A DNA stretch of 64,000 nucleotides, taken from Lachnospiraceae bacterium (GTDB taxonomy: Bacteria > Bacillota > Clostridia > Lachnospirales > Lachnospiraceae). The stretch covers positions 124,001 to 188,000 of the forward strand of contig QXWW01000001.1 of the NCBI GenBank assembly GCA_009911185.1, in the 5' to 3' direction. Below, one piece after another: positions 16,841 to 26,256 of the stretch. The translations under genes and the position numbers were made by a program. The notes beneath the pieces are model-generated. The model did no database searches. It was not told where the DNA came from and saw only the letters and a program-made list of their open reading frames with translations. How positions within the stretch are numbered: the first letter of the stretch is position 1; each line of letters begins with the position of its first letter.

Positions 16841-17259
16841 TGAAATACAGAACAAAAGTTGATGTAGTAACAAACGGAAAGACATATAAACCGGGATCTA
16901 TCCTTCCGGACGATATTTCCGCGCCCGATCTGGCGTTTCTGAAAATGAAAAAGTTTGTCATTCCGGTGGACGCGGCCGCGGTGGTTACGGAGCCGGTCGA
17001 AGAAGAAATGTACCGTGACGACGAAAACGAGGGAGATTTCACCGGATTTAACGAAATGCAGCCCGGAAAGCTGAAAACCGAAGCGGAAATCCGAAAAATC
17101 AGATCAAAGAAAGAGATCCGCGCCTATGCGGATTCTATCGGGCTGGCGTTGGGGGAGAACAGCGACGAAAAGAGCCTGAAAGAGCTTCAGGAAATTGTTA
17201 TCAATTTCCAAGATGAACAGATGGAGAACGGCGGCAGCGACGAAACCGAAGGGGAATAA
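16840..17259 (+). CDS. Hypothetical head protein
   Basis: A 139-residue acidic protein translationally coupled to the capsid gene (TAATG). The C-terminal 50 residues look like a small helical domain (K-K-E-I-R-A-Y-A-D-S-I-G-L-A-L), similar to SAP/HeH-like modules in phage head genes. Position suggests a head completion or connector role. Not recognised with confidence. Confidence 0.65.
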   Translation: MKYRTKVDVVTNGKTYKPGSILPDDISAPDLAFLKMKKFVIPVDAAAVVTEPVEEEMYRDDENEGDFTGFNEMQPGKLKTEAEIRKIRSKKEIRAYADSIGLALGENSDEKSLKELQEIVINFQDEQMENGGSDETEGE

Positions 17260-17265
17260 CCGCGC

Positions 17266-17592
17266 ATGAGATCATTTAAAGAGCAGCTGGAAAAGGATTT
17301 TGATGACACTTTTTTTAACCTGGATGAATTCGCAGAGTTACACACAATAGACGGAAACGAAATCCCCGTTGTTGTGGATAATGAAGCGCTTATTGGCCTG
17401 AATATGGGGAAATCGGTTGAAACAGACGGAATTTTCACAGACAGTATTATTATTTTTGTGCAAAGGAAGTATCTGGATTATGAACCGGTGATCGGCCAGG
17501 TGATAGACTTCGACGGCGTTACATATCCGATTGACAACGTTCTTTCCGATACTGGCGGTTATACCATGATTTTAAGGGGGAACGAGGGGTGA
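17266..17592 (+). CDS. Head-tail joining protein (gpFII-like)
   Basis: A 108-residue protein with a helical start and a beta-rich remainder (I-P-V-V-V-D-N-E, Y-E-P-V-I-G-Q-V-I-D-F-D-G-V-T-Y). Size, position and the late turn resemble lambda FII-type stoppers that close the connector after packaging. It overlaps the next gene by 4 bases. Confidence 0.6.
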   Translation: MRSFKEQLEKDFDDTFFNLDEFAELHTIDGNEIPVVVDNEALIGLNMGKSVETDGIFTDSIIIFVQRKYLDYEPVIGQVIDFDGVTYPIDNVLSDTGGYTMILRGNEG

Positions 17593-18179
17593 TCTATCAG
17601 GAAATCAGAGTAACGGGCGTTGATGAAATAGAAAAAAAGCTGGGAAATCTGAAAAATAAGGCGCCGACGGTTTTATATCGAGCCATAAACAGGGCCGCGC
17701 AAAAGGCAAAAACAGAAACAAAACAGAAAGTTTCAAAGAAATATTTTATTTCACAAGGGGACGTGTTAAAAACGATCCGTTTGACAAAGGCTTCAACAGC
17801 GAAACTATCCGCGGAATTAACGTCAAAAGGCGGCCCGATCGCCTTGTCAAAATTCAGAGTATCACCACGGCGGCAAGTTTCCCGGACAAAGAGAGGGAAA
17901 CCAAGTCCGGCGGTATATAAAGCGGGAGTAGAAAAGGCGGGCGGATTAAAGCCATTATCAGGCAATCCGAAAGCCTTTTTTTCCACTATGGGTTCCGGGC
18001 ATGAAGGCATGATGGAAAGAGTTTCCAGCCGTCGGCTTCCTCTAAAGCAGCTTTACGGCCCGGCGGTTCCGTCTATGATAAAGAATGAGGAAGTGATCGA
18101 GAGAATCCAGAAAGAAGCGACAGAAACGCTAGAAAAGCGTATTGACGCCGAAATAAACAATATTTTGCAAAGGGGCTAA
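17589..18179 (+). CDS. Prophage minor tail protein Z-like
   Basis: A 196-residue basic protein from GTG 17589. The line A-I-N-R-A-A-Q-K-A-K-T-E-T then K-K-Y-F-I and R-V-S-P-R-R-Q is characteristic of the minor tail Z family, needed for tail completion at the neck. It lies between head joining and tail genes as in lambda. Confidence 0.8.
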   Translation: MIYQEIRVTGVDEIEKKLGNLKNKAPTVLYRAINRAAQKAKTETKQKVSKKYFISQGDVLKTIRLTKASTAKLSAELTSKGGPIALSKFRVSPRRQVSRTKRGKPSPAVYKAGVEKAGGLKPLSGNPKAFFSTMGSGHEGMMERVSSRRLPLKQLYGPAVPSMIKNEEVIERIQKEATETLEKRIDAEINNILQRG

Positions 18180-18181
18180 AC

Positions 18182-18700
18182 ATGCAAACCGACGTTCATT
18201 TACAAAGAAAGCTGGTTGAGATTGTAAAGGATGAATTAAAAAATTACACGTCTATCAATAATGAGGGCGTGTATTTACATTTTAACGTATATCCACAAAA
18301 CCTTCCGGCAAAAACGGCGCGGCCTATTGCGGCGCCGGAAAAAGACGTGCCGCAAAAGCGGGCGCCAAAAAGCGACGACAGCCATTTTCCGTATGTTTTG
18401 GTATGCCTGGATGAAGAAGAAATCAACGGTGAAGATGATGATTGCGCCGTTGCGGTTTATTTTCTGATTGGGATTATTGACCGGAATATAAACAATCAGG
18501 GGCATTTTGACGTTGCCGAAGTTATGAATCGGTTGTCAATGCGCTTTTTGAAAGAAAGACTTTTCGCCGACAGATACCGGATAAATTTCCCGGTGACAAA
18601 GGTATTCCAGCGGGAAGATACCTGGCCCAAATTCCTGGGCGGAATGTCTACTGTCTGGACGGTGGAAGCGCCAGAATTGGAGGAAACCGAATTTGACTAA
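18182..18700 (+). CDS. Putative tail terminator / completion protein
   Basis: A 172-residue protein. Its position after protein Z and before the sheath, and its alpha/beta pattern with a hydrophobic central strand (V-A-V-Y-F-L-I-G-I-I-D), suggest a tail terminator that caps the tube. No motif proves it. Confidence 0.55.
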   Translation: MQTDVHLQRKLVEIVKDELKNYTSINNEGVYLHFNVYPQNLPAKTARPIAAPEKDVPQKRAPKSDDSHFPYVLVCLDEEEINGEDDDCAVAVYFLIGIIDRNINNQGHFDVAEVMNRLSMRFLKERLFADRYRINFPVTKVFQREDTWPKFLGGMSTVWTVEAPELEETEFD

Positions 18701-18947
18701 TATGTATATCGGCCCTTCTATTAGGGGCGTTGTGAAACACGGCGCCGCGTTCAGCGGCGGGCTTCCGGCCAGGGTTAAAAAACTGGCGGACGCAAAACCG
18801 ATTATCAATAATTTAATCGTTCCCGTTTCGGATCTGGCGGACGCAATCAAACGTTCCAACGAAGAAGGAACGGCCGTTGCGGTTGCCTATGACCGAATTT
18901 CGGAACTGACCGAAACGGAAATCAAGAAAATCATGGAAGGAGTGTAA
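18693..18947 (+). CDS. Hypothetical tail-region protein
   Basis: An 84-residue product. TTG 18693 stands well behind TTGGAGGAAACC; ATG 18702 in the same frame is an alternative. The sequence has I-R-G-V-V-K-H-G near the N-terminus and a helical, charged end. It overlaps the previous gene by 8 bases. Family not recognised. Confidence 0.6.
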   Translation: MTNMYIGPSIRGVVKHGAAFSGGLPARVKKLADAKPIINNLIVPVSDLADAIKRSNEEGTAVAVAYDRISELTETEIKKIMEGV

Positions 18948-18953
18948 AAAAGT

Positions 18954-20429
18954 ATGTCTAATTACAAACATGGTATCAGGACGAGCAGACAGGCCACACA
19001 GTTATCAATACCTATCACGTCCGACGGGTGTTTACAGTGTGTGATCGGCACAGCGCCGGTAAACCTGGCGGCGGATCCTTATGATACCGTAAACAAGCCT
19101 TTTGTATTCCACAATAAGGCAGCAGCGATCGCGGGGCTGGGATATAGTGAGGATTTCAAAAATTACACATTATGCCAGTCAATGTATGCCACATTTGACG
19201 TTTTCGGGGTTGCGCCAGTCGTCATGATTAACGTTCTGGATCCGGAAAAGCATGTAAAGGCGGAATTGTCAAAAACCTATTCCGTGACGGCCGGAAAGAT
19301 TACGATTCCGGACAATGGGATCCTTCTGGATAAACTTTCCGTTACATCCACAGAGGACGAACCGACGAAATATGAGCCGGAAAAAGATTATATTGCCGCG
19401 TTTAATACGGATGGAAGCGTTTCTATTGCCATTGTAAGCGGTGGAGCGGCGGCCGGTGCAGAGGAATTAAAAGTAACCTATGCACAGCTGGATCCTTCGC
19501 TTGTAACGTATCAGGATGTAATCGGGGCGTATGATGTGCAAACCAAAAAGAAAACCGGAATGGAATTGATCGGCCGCGTATATCCGAAATATGGCGTCGT
19601 TCCGTCGTTACTTCTGGCGCCTGGATGGTCGCACGTTCCGGCCGTTGCGCTTGCGCTGGTGGCAAAAGCGCAGCTTGTTTCAAGCCTTTTCACGGCGAAG
19701 GTTGTTGTCGATCTTGACACGTCCGAAGGGAAAGCGGATTCTATGGAAAATGTCAAGGAATACAAAGATAAAAACGCCTATTCAGATCGGAACATGATCC
19801 CGGCCTGGCCGCTTGTGGGTGTAGGGGATTATAAATATTATTATTCCGCGCAGCTTGCGGCCCACATGGAATATATGGCCGGAAATAATGGCGGCGTTCC
19901 TTCTCGTTCCCCGTCGAATAAGGATATTAAAATTACCGGCCTTTATACAGAGGATGGGACAGAGGTATTACCGGACATGGACGAAGCAAACGATTATTTG
20001 AACGCTTGCGGCGTCGTTACGGCGATCAATGTCAACGGCTGGAAATGCTGGGGAAATAATACGGCGGTTTATCCGGCGTCTACGGATCCGATCGACAGGT
20101 GGATCAACATTGTAACCATTTTTGACTATATCGAAAACAATTTCAAATTAACATTTTTCAAGAATGTAGACGATCTGACGAATTATCGTTTGATTGATGA
20201 AGTTGTTTCCGGGTACAACATGCAGTTGAATGGTTTACAGGGTTCCAACGATATAGCCGGTGGCGAAATTGTTTTCGATCATGACGAAAATCCGATTGCG
20301 GAAATTCTGAATGGACACATTAAATTCCATACCAGGATCGGCGGTTTTGCACCGGCGGAAGATATTGAAAATGTGTTTGAATTCGATCCAACAATTACAC
20401 AGGCGGCATTAGAAGGGGGTGCTGAATAA
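18954..20429 (+). CDS. Contractile tail sheath protein
   Basis: A 491-residue sheath protein. Family features are I-G-T-A-P-V-N near residue 30, the central L-L-L-A-P-G-W-S-H-V-P-A-V region near residue 219 and the C-terminal block with W-I-N-I-V-T-I-F-D-Y-I-E-N-N near residue 382. It polymerises around the tube and contracts at infection. This identifies the prophage as myovirus-like. It overlaps the tube gene by one base (TAATG). Confidence 0.95.
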   Translation: MSNYKHGIRTSRQATQLSIPITSDGCLQCVIGTAPVNLAADPYDTVNKPFVFHNKAAAIAGLGYSEDFKNYTLCQSMYATFDVFGVAPVVMINVLDPEKHVKAELSKTYSVTAGKITIPDNGILLDKLSVTSTEDEPTKYEPEKDYIAAFNTDGSVSIAIVSGGAAAGAEELKVTYAQLDPSLVTYQDVIGAYDVQTKKKTGMELIGRVYPKYGVVPSLLLAPGWSHVPAVALALVAKAQLVSSLFTAKVVVDLDTSEGKADSMENVKEYKDKNAYSDRNMIPAWPLVGVGDYKYYYSAQLAAHMEYMAGNNGGVPSRSPSNKDIKITGLYTEDGTEVLPDMDEANDYLNACGVVTAINVNGWKCWGNNTAVYPASTDPIDRWINIVTIFDYIENNFKLTFFKNVDDLTNYRLIDEVVSGYNMQLNGLQGSNDIAGGEIVFDHDENPIAEILNGHIKFHTRIGGFAPAEDIENVFEFDPTITQAALEGGAE

Positions 20430-20947
20430 TGGCGGGATATAAAATTCCTACACTGTTAAATAATTTTAACACATATGCTTCCGGTCATAAATATGTGGGC
20501 GTTTCATCCGAAACAACGCTTCCGAATTTTGAGTATTTAACGGAAACGCTGGAAGGCGCCGGAATCGCCGGAGATATTGAAGAAGCCGTGGAAGGGTGTT
20601 TTGGTTCCCTGGAATCTGAAACGTCTTTCCAGAACATAGGCGAAGAATATTTCCATTTCCTGACACAGACCGGGATCGTAACATACCGCGGATCTATGCA
20701 GGTGCTGAATACAGCGACACAGACAAATGATTTCGAAGGAATCGTTGTAACAACGAAAGGTAGAGTGAAATCGTTTGATTTAGGAACGCTGAAAAGGGGC
20801 GGCAAAGGTGAGCCAAAGATCGTCCGGGAATTAACCTATGTAAAGATTACCATAGGCGGCCAGAATGTGCTGGAACTGGATAAATTCAACATGGTATGGA
20901 AACTGTACGGCGTTGATCGCCTTCAGAAAGTTAGATCACAAATATAA
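20429..20947 (+). CDS. Major tail tube protein (FII-like)
   Basis: A 172-residue tube protein (starts M-A-G-Y-K-I-P-T-L-L-N-N-F-N, ends with L-D-K-F-N-M-V-W-K-L-Y-G-V-D). The F-N-V/M-x-x-V-x-G-V-D-R-L ending is typical of P2 FII tube subunits. Coupled to the sheath gene. Confidence 0.93.
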   Translation: MAGYKIPTLLNNFNTYASGHKYVGVSSETTLPNFEYLTETLEGAGIAGDIEEAVEGCFGSLESETSFQNIGEEYFHFLTQTGIVTYRGSMQVLNTATQTNDFEGIVVTTKGRVKSFDLGTLKRGGKGEPKIVRELTYVKITIGGQNVLELDKFNMVWKLYGVDRLQKVRSQI

Positions 20948-20965
20948 GAAAGAGAGGATTAAAAA

Positions 20966-21385
20966 ATGGATGGAAATTACACAGAAACAAACAGAGAAGA
21001 TTTTGTACCTGGAACCGACGAAATCCCGGTTTCACAGGTGGGCGACGAAGTAGCGAACGGACTTATCCCCGCATCGGTCGTCGAGGATGAAGAAAATTAC
21101 CTGAAAATCACTTTTTCAAAACCGTACAATTTTGAGGGTGAAGTTTTCAAAGGCGTTGATCTTTCCGGACTGGAAGATATAAAGGGGCGCCAGCTTACGG
21201 CGATTGAAAAGGCGTTCGGAAAAACCGGAATTGTTTCCAGTATGCCGGAAACAACGTCCACATACGCGAAGATCGCGGCGACAGCAGCAACGGGGCTTCC
21301 GGCTGAATTTTTTGAGGATTTACCGGGAAAGGAAGTCCGGAAAATTAAATCAGCCGTAACACGTTTTTTCTACGAAGAAGATTAA
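20966..21385 (+). CDS. Tail assembly chaperone (GpE-like)
   Basis: A 139-residue protein between tube and tape measure, where tail assembly chaperones lie. It has I-T-F-S-K-P-Y-N-F-E-G and F-K-G-V-D-L-S-G-L-E-D-I, the pattern of the Mu gp41-like chaperone family. Near its end, codons CGT-TTT-TTC form a T-TTT-TTC slippery heptamer (21364-21370); a longer frameshift product is listed separately. Confidence 0.85.
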   Translation: MDGNYTETNREDFVPGTDEIPVSQVGDEVANGLIPASVVEDEENYLKITFSKPYNFEGEVFKGVDLSGLEDIKGRQLTAIEKAFGKTGIVSSMPETTSTYAKIAATAATGLPAEFFEDLPGKEVRKIKSAVTRFFYEED

Positions 21386-21579
21386 GATACGACGACGGGC
21401 GGACAGTGCAAAAAAGCGCCGTCCGTCTTTCTATTTCCACAAACACAAGTATAGAGTTTTACACAGGTTTACCGATATTTGAATTTTTAGAAATCGCACA
21501 GGAGGTGGTCGAAATTGGCAAAGAGTCAGCACGAAATAACCGTAGAAATAGCGGGCAAAATAGCAAGTTCCTTCGGTAG
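21364..21579 (+). CDS. -1 frameshift extension of tail assembly chaperone (E')
   Basis: After a -1 slip on T-TTT-TTC (21364-21370) the frame stays open for 69 codons to TAG at 21577-21579, with no start codon of its own and no stop. The extension contains T-S-I-E-F-Y-T-G-L-P-I-F-E-F-L-E-I and E-V-V-E-I-G-K-E, the kind of short motif found in the second part of such chaperones. The fusion would be about 204 residues. It overlaps the first 65 bases of the tape-measure gene, as usual for this gene pair. Confidence 0.75.
   Translation, partial: FFLRRRLRYDDGRTVQKSAVRLSISTNTSIEFYTGLPIFEFLEIAQEVVEIGKESARNNRRNSGQNSKFLR
21394..21427 (+). promoter_or_regulatory. Hairpin downstream of slippery site
   Basis: GACGGGCGG (21394-21402) pairs with CCGTCCGTC (21419-21427) in a 9-bp stem with one G-T pair and a 16-base loop. 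It lies 23 bases after the slippery heptamer, so it may stimulate slippage; a weak terminator is the alternative, since only TTTCTATTT follows. Confidence 0.6.
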
Positions 21580-24500
21580 TGCAATGGGATCGGTCAATAA
21601 ACATATGGCCACGCTTGGAAAAGTCGCGGGTGGAGCGGCGAAGCTAACAATGGCGGGGATGGTTGCGGCCGGAACCGCTATTGCGGGCGTTGCCGCGGCT
21701 TCCGTTGAAGTTGGGAAAGCATTTGAAAGTCAAATGTCAACCGTCGCCGCCATATCAGGCGCAACGGCGGAAGAATTCGCTGCAATGGAAGCGAAAGCTA
21801 AACAGATGGGCGCCACAACGCAATTTTCAGCAACGGAAGCGGGCCAGGCAATGGAATATATGGCTATGGCTGGCTGGAAATCCGCGGATATGGTTGACGG
21901 TATCGAAGGTATTATGAACCTAGCAGCAGCCAGCGGGGAAGATTTGGCGTCAACGTCCGACATTGTAACGGACGCATTAACGGCGTTCGGAATGACCGCT
22001 TCAGAAAGTGGAAAATTCGCGGATGTACTGGCCGCCGCTTCATCTAATGCAAATACAAACGTTTCAATGCTGGGCGAATCGTTTAAATACGTGGCGCCGC
22101 TTGCCGGAACACTTGGTTATACGGCCGAAGATACATCAATAGCACTCGGCCTGATGGCGAACGCGGGAATTAAAGGGAGCCAGGCCGGAACAACATTAAA
22201 AACAGCACTTGCCAGAATGTCCGCGCCGACGGCAAAACAGGCCGCGGCAATGAAAAAACTTGGAATTTCCCTGACGGATAGCGAAGGGAATATGAAATCG
22301 CTTCGGGGTGTCATGGGAGATTTGCGAACGAGTTTCGCCGGAATGAGCGAATCAGAACAGGCAGCGGCGGCAAGTACAATTTTCGGAAAAGAAGCAATGT
22401 CCGGAATGTTGGCGATTATAAACGCCAGCGAATCAGATTTTGACAAATTAACGGCAGCAATAGACGGATCCGCCGGAGCCGCGGAACGAATGGCCGCCGT
22501 CCGTTTGGATAACCTGGAAGGCGATATAACACTTTTGAAAAGTGCGCTGGAAGGGCTTGGAATTGAAATTTACCAGGGTATGAACGCGCCTATGCGGGAA
22601 GCAGCACAAGCGGCTTCGGGGTACGTTGCACAGATGAACGCGGCATTTCAGGAAGGCGGTTTTTCTGGAATGGCAAAAGCGATCGGAGATATAGCAGCGG
22701 ACGCACTAACACAAATAGCGGATCATGCACCGGAATTTATAGATATGGCTGCAACGCTGCTCGACGGTTTTGTAGATGGAATAGACAATAACGCCGATAA
22801 AATAGGGGCTTCCATGGGCCGCCTGATTATCGTTCTGGCGTCTGCGGTGATCCGCCTTGCGCCGCGGCTTGTAACAACCGGCGCACATGTTGTATTAGAA
22901 ATCGGCCGCGGAATTATACAAAATTTGCCGGAACTTGGAACAGCGGCAAAAGAAGCTATTGCTTATCTGATGAACGCGGCGAAGGACGCGCTGGGGGATT
23001 ATGCGGATTTCCTGGGGGATGATAGCATAGCACCGTTTAAAAAATTTATAGCACTGATTCCGGCGGTGGCGGCCGGATTTGCGGCGTTTGGCGGAATTAG
23101 TAAGATTTCAAAGAAAATATCTGGATTTATTAGCAGCATTAAAAAAGCCGGAAAAACAGCGCCAGGATTTACACAGGCCAGCAGCGAAATGTCCGCGGCT
23201 GCAAAAAATATAGCGGCGGTTGGCGCTGGGCTTGCGTTGGCGGCGGCTGGCATATGGTTATTAGCGGACGCCGCGATCCGCATTTCTTCAGCTGGCCCGG
23301 CGGCGCAAATTGGCCTTATTGCAATGGCGGCCGGTGTTGGCGCGCTTATGCTGATTGCGTCCAAAATGGGGCCGGAATTAACGGCGGCAAAAAACGGCCT
23401 GATTGCGTTTGGGGCGGCCGTTCTGATGATTTCTGCAGGAATGTCTTTAATGGCATACGCGGCTACACAATTAGCGGCCGCCGGGCCTATGGCGCTTGTA
23501 GGGCTTGCAATGATGGAAGGCGGAATGGTCGCATTGATGGTTATTGCGGACACGTTCGGAAAGAAATTAACAAACGCAGCGCCGGGGCTTCTGGCGTTCG
23601 GGGCCGCTATTCTTTTGGCAGCGGGCGGAATGTCTTTAATGGCGATTGCGGCGGCACAATTAGGATCCGCCGGGCCTGTGGCCGTTGTTGCGCTGGGAAT
23701 CATGGTGGCTGGGCTTGCTGGATTTATGGCAATCGCGGCCACTATGGGGCCACAGCTTACGGCGGCTTCGGTTGGTTTAATTGCCTTCGGAGCCGGAATC
23801 ACACTGGCCGCGGCCGGTATTTATATTATGGCACAAGCGGCGATCCAGCTAGGCGCAGCCGGGGCGCCCGCTCAAATAGCAATGGCAGCCCTGGCGGTCG
23901 GTATCCTGGCATTTGGGGCGGCGGCTGGCGCGTTGGCGCCTTTATTGCTGGCTGGCGCGGCAGCATTGGCGGCATTTGGGGCGGCTCTGGCGGTTGTAAG
24001 CGCGGCGGCGTTGTTAGGTTCCGCGGCATTGCTGATTATTTCCGCGGCACTTCCGGCGTTGTCGGAATACGGGGCTTCCGGGGCGCTTGCTATCCTGGAA
24101 TTAGGCGGCGCAATGACTGTATTTGCTGGCGGCGCGGCGTTGGCTGGCGCCGGGGCTGGCGCGGCGGCGCTGGGCTTCGGGGCGTTGGCACTTGCGGCAG
24201 CAGCGGCGGATCTTGCATTTGCGCCGTTGGCCGTTGAAATGGTAGCCGTCGCCGGGGCGGTAGCGACGATTGCGGCGAGTGCTGGCGCTGGCGCGGACGG
24301 TATCAATTCCCTTCGGGAATCGTCGTCCGGCATGATTACAAGCATGGGAAAACTTGCACTTGCATTTGCACCGGTAACGGCGGCAATCGTTCCATTTGCA
24401 GCCGGGGCCACGGCTGGCGCAGCAGCAGCAGCGGCACTTGCGGCAGCATTGGCCGCGGCTGGGGCTGCCTTGCTTTTGGTCGGCGCTGGCGCGGTGGCCG

Positions 24501-26242
24501 TTGGCGCTGGTTTACAGTTGATAACAGTTACACTGATCGCGTTCCGGACGGCGGCGGCAACAATGGGAACATCCGCCGGAATGATTACACAGGCACTTTT
24601 ACAAACAGCAGCGGGAGCCGCGCCAGCGGCGGCCGCGTTCCTGGTATTATCCCCGCCTATGGTGGCAGCAGCGGCGGCTTCTGGTGTCTTGGCGGTTGCA
24701 CTTACGGCAACGGGGGCCGTTTTATTGATAATTGCCGCTGGTTCCGCCGCGTCTGGGGCCGCAATAATGGTTATGTCCGCGGCGCTTATGGCGGCTGGAA
24801 CATCTGGAAACCTGACGGCGGCGGCTATGACAGCACTTGCGGCGGCGCTTTTGGCCGTTTCCCCGCCTTTAATCGCTGGGACGGCTGCAATTTTGGCATT
24901 TTCGGCGGCCATGATCGCATTTACCGCGGGAGCGGTGGCGGCCGGAACCGGGGCCGCGGCCGCCGCGGTCGGTTTCGGGGCGTTGGCACTTGCGGCAGCA
25001 GCGGCGGATCTTGCATTTGCGCCGTTGGCCCTGGAAATGGTGGCGGTGGCGGCAGCAATCGCAATTATAGCAGCAAGCGCGGCAACCGGCGCGGACGGTA
25101 TCAATTCCCTTCGGGAATCGTCGTCCGGCATGATTACAAGCATGGGAAAACTTGCGCTTGCATTTGCGCCAGTGACGGCGGCGATCGCGCCGTTCGCGGT
25201 GGCGGTGGCGGCCGGGGCCGCGGCTGGGGCGTCGTTATCCGTGGCGCTTATGGCAACCGGCGCGGGATTACTTTTAGTAACAACCGGCGCGGCCGGGGCT
25301 GGCGCGGCACTTTTGGCAGCAGTGGCGGCAATCGCGGCGTTTCGCGCTGGGGCCGCAACAATGGGAACATCCGCTTCAATGGCAACGGCGGCAATGGCAA
25401 AATTCGCCGCGTCCTTTACAGTTGTTTCCGCGCCTATGTCCGCATTTCGGGCAAATGCACAGACGACGTTTTCAGGCGTCCAGGCACTTGTTATATCAAG
25501 CACAACGGCGACGACAACGCAGTTTATTGCTTTATGGAGAATGGCACAATCTACAATAACGGCAACATGGGCTTCATACCGTGGATCATTCGCCAGCGCG
25601 TGGAGCGGGGTTCATTCATACGCAGTAAACGCAGCAAGGAATACGGCGAACCAGATAAAAGCGGCTTTTGAGCATATGAGAATCACGGTTCCGCGCCCAC
25701 GTTTGCCGCATGTATCAGTATCATATAGCACACAGGGATCCGGCGACGCACAAGTTAAGGTTCCAAATTTTTCCGTTTCGTATTATGCCGACGGCGCGAT
25801 CATGACAGATCCGACGCTTTTCGGGATGGTTGGCGGGGAAGCCGGGCCTGAAGGAATTATCCCGCTGGATCCGTTCTGGAATCACCTGAATAGCGCCGTC
25901 GCCGCGGCCGTACAGCAGCACGGCGCCAGCGGATCCGGACAGCTTGACAGGGCAACACAGGACGCGGCCGGGCTGGAAAGAATACAGAAATCGGCGGCTT
26001 CTGGCGTTGATTCCAGGGCAAAAGAAATATACAGCGATATAACAAACAATAATACCGTGAACCGGTCAAATGACAATAGTTCTTCTGACAATTCACAGAA
26101 AATCGTGTTTTCGCCGCAAATTACAATTCAGGGAAACGCAAACAAAGAGGATGTACAGCAAGCGCTTCAAATGTCACAGGCCGATTTTGCGCGCATGATG
26201 GATGAATATAACTGGCAGAATGGCCGTACAGCTATGGCGTAA
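21515..26242 (+). CDS. Tail tape-measure protein, TP901 family
   Basis: A 1575-residue tape measure, started at TTG 21515 behind CAGGAGGTGG. Residues about 60-330 are the TP901 core (F-E-S-Q-M-S-T-V-A-A-I-S-G, then Q-F-S-A-T-E-A-G-Q-A-M-E-Y-M-A-M-A-G and L-G-L-M-A-N-A-G-I-K-G-S-Q-A-G). The middle is a very long alanine/glycine-rich hydrophobic stretch with tandem sub-repeats and one large duplication. The C-terminus has M-V-G-G-E-A-G-P-E-G-I-I-P-L. Its length sets tail length. Confidence 0.95.
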   Translation: MAKSQHEITVEIAGKIASSFGSAMGSVNKHMATLGKVAGGAAKLTMAGMVAAGTAIAGVAAASVEVGKAFESQMSTVAAISGATAEEFAAMEAKAKQMGATTQFSATEAGQAMEYMAMAGWKSADMVDGIEGIMNLAAASGEDLASTSDIVTDALTAFGMTASESGKFADVLAAASSNANTNVSMLGESFKYVAPLAGTLGYTAEDTSIALGLMANAGIKGSQAGTTLKTALARMSAPTAKQAAAMKKLGISLTDSEGNMKSLRGVMGDLRTSFAGMSESEQAAAASTIFGKEAMSGMLAIINASESDFDKLTAAIDGSAGAAERMAAVRLDNLEGDITLLKSALEGLGIEIYQGMNAPMREAAQAASGYVAQMNAAFQEGGFSGMAKAIGDIAADALTQIADHAPEFIDMAATLLDGFVDGIDNNADKIGASMGRLIIVLASAVIRLAPRLVTTGAHVVLEIGRGIIQNLPELGTAAKEAIAYLMNAAKDALGDYADFLGDDSIAPFKKFIALIPAVAAGFAAFGGISKISKKISGFISSIKKAGKTAPGFTQASSEMSAAAKNIAAVGAGLALAAAGIWLLADAAIRISSAGPAAQIGLIAMAAGVGALMLIASKMGPELTAAKNGLIAFGAAVLMISAGMSLMAYAATQLAAAGPMALVGLAMMEGGMVALMVIADTFGKKLTNAAPGLLAFGAAILLAAGGMSLMAIAAAQLGSAGPVAVVALGIMVAGLAGFMAIAATMGPQLTAASVGLIAFGAGITLAAAGIYIMAQAAIQLGAAGAPAQIAMAALAVGILAFGAAAGALAPLLLAGAAALAAFGAALAVVSAAALLGSAALLIISAALPALSEYGASGALAILELGGAMTVFAGGAALAGAGAGAAALGFGALALAAAAADLAFAPLAVEMVAVAGAVATIAASAGAGADGINSLRESSSGMITSMGKLALAFAPVTAAIVPFAAGATAGAAAAAALAAALAAAGAALLLVGAGAVAVGAGLQLITVTLIAFRTAAATMGTSAGMITQALLQTAAGAAPAAAAFLVLSPPMVAAAAASGVLAVALTATGAVLLIIAAGSAASGAAIMVMSAALMAAGTSGNLTAAAMTALAAALLAVSPPLIAGTAAILAFSAAMIAFTAGAVAAGTGAAAAAVGFGALALAAAAADLAFAPLALEMVAVAAAIAIIAASAATGADGINSLRESSSGMITSMGKLALAFAPVTAAIAPFAVAVAAGAAAGASLSVALMATGAGLLLVTTGAAGAGAALLAAVAAIAAFRAGAATMGTSASMATAAMAKFAASFTVVSAPMSAFRANAQTTFSGVQALVISSTTATTTQFIALWRMAQSTITATWASYRGSFASAWSGVHSYAVNAARNTANQIKAAFEHMRITVPRPRLPHVSVSYSTQGSGDAQVKVPNFSVSYYADGAIMTDPTLFGMVGGEAGPEGIIPLDPFWNHLNSAVAAAVQQHGASGSGQLDRATQDAAGLERIQKSAASGVDSRAKEIYSDITNNNTVNRSNDNSSSDNSQKIVFSPQITIQGNANKEDVQQALQMSQADFARMMDEYNWQNGRTAMA
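24176..24357 (+). repeat. Tape-measure direct repeat, copy 1
   Basis: Two blocks, 24176-24232 and 24290-24357, are near identical at the base level to the blocks 798 bases downstream (266 codons, in frame). The second block encodes G-I-N-S-L-R-E-S-S-S-G-M-I-T-S-M-G-K. Confidence 0.9.
24974..25155 (+). repeat. Tape-measure direct repeat, copy 2
   Basis: Second copy of the 182-base repeat, at an exact offset of 798 bases from copy 1, with near-identical blocks at 24974-25030 and 25088-25155. Recombination between the copies would delete 266 residues in frame. Confidence 0.9.
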
Positions 26243-26256
26243 AAGGGGGCTGAAAC

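Noticed and set aside
16100-16885. 261-codon minus-strand frame opposite the capsid gene
   Set aside because: The plus strand is a certain capsid gene, and the minus product has no recognisable composition or start signal.
23872-25503. 543-codon minus-strand open frame opposite the tape measure
   Set aside because: It is the mirror of alanine-codon-rich DNA (GCN read backwards rarely gives stops). It consists of A/P/I/N-rich low-complexity sequence and has no ribosome site.
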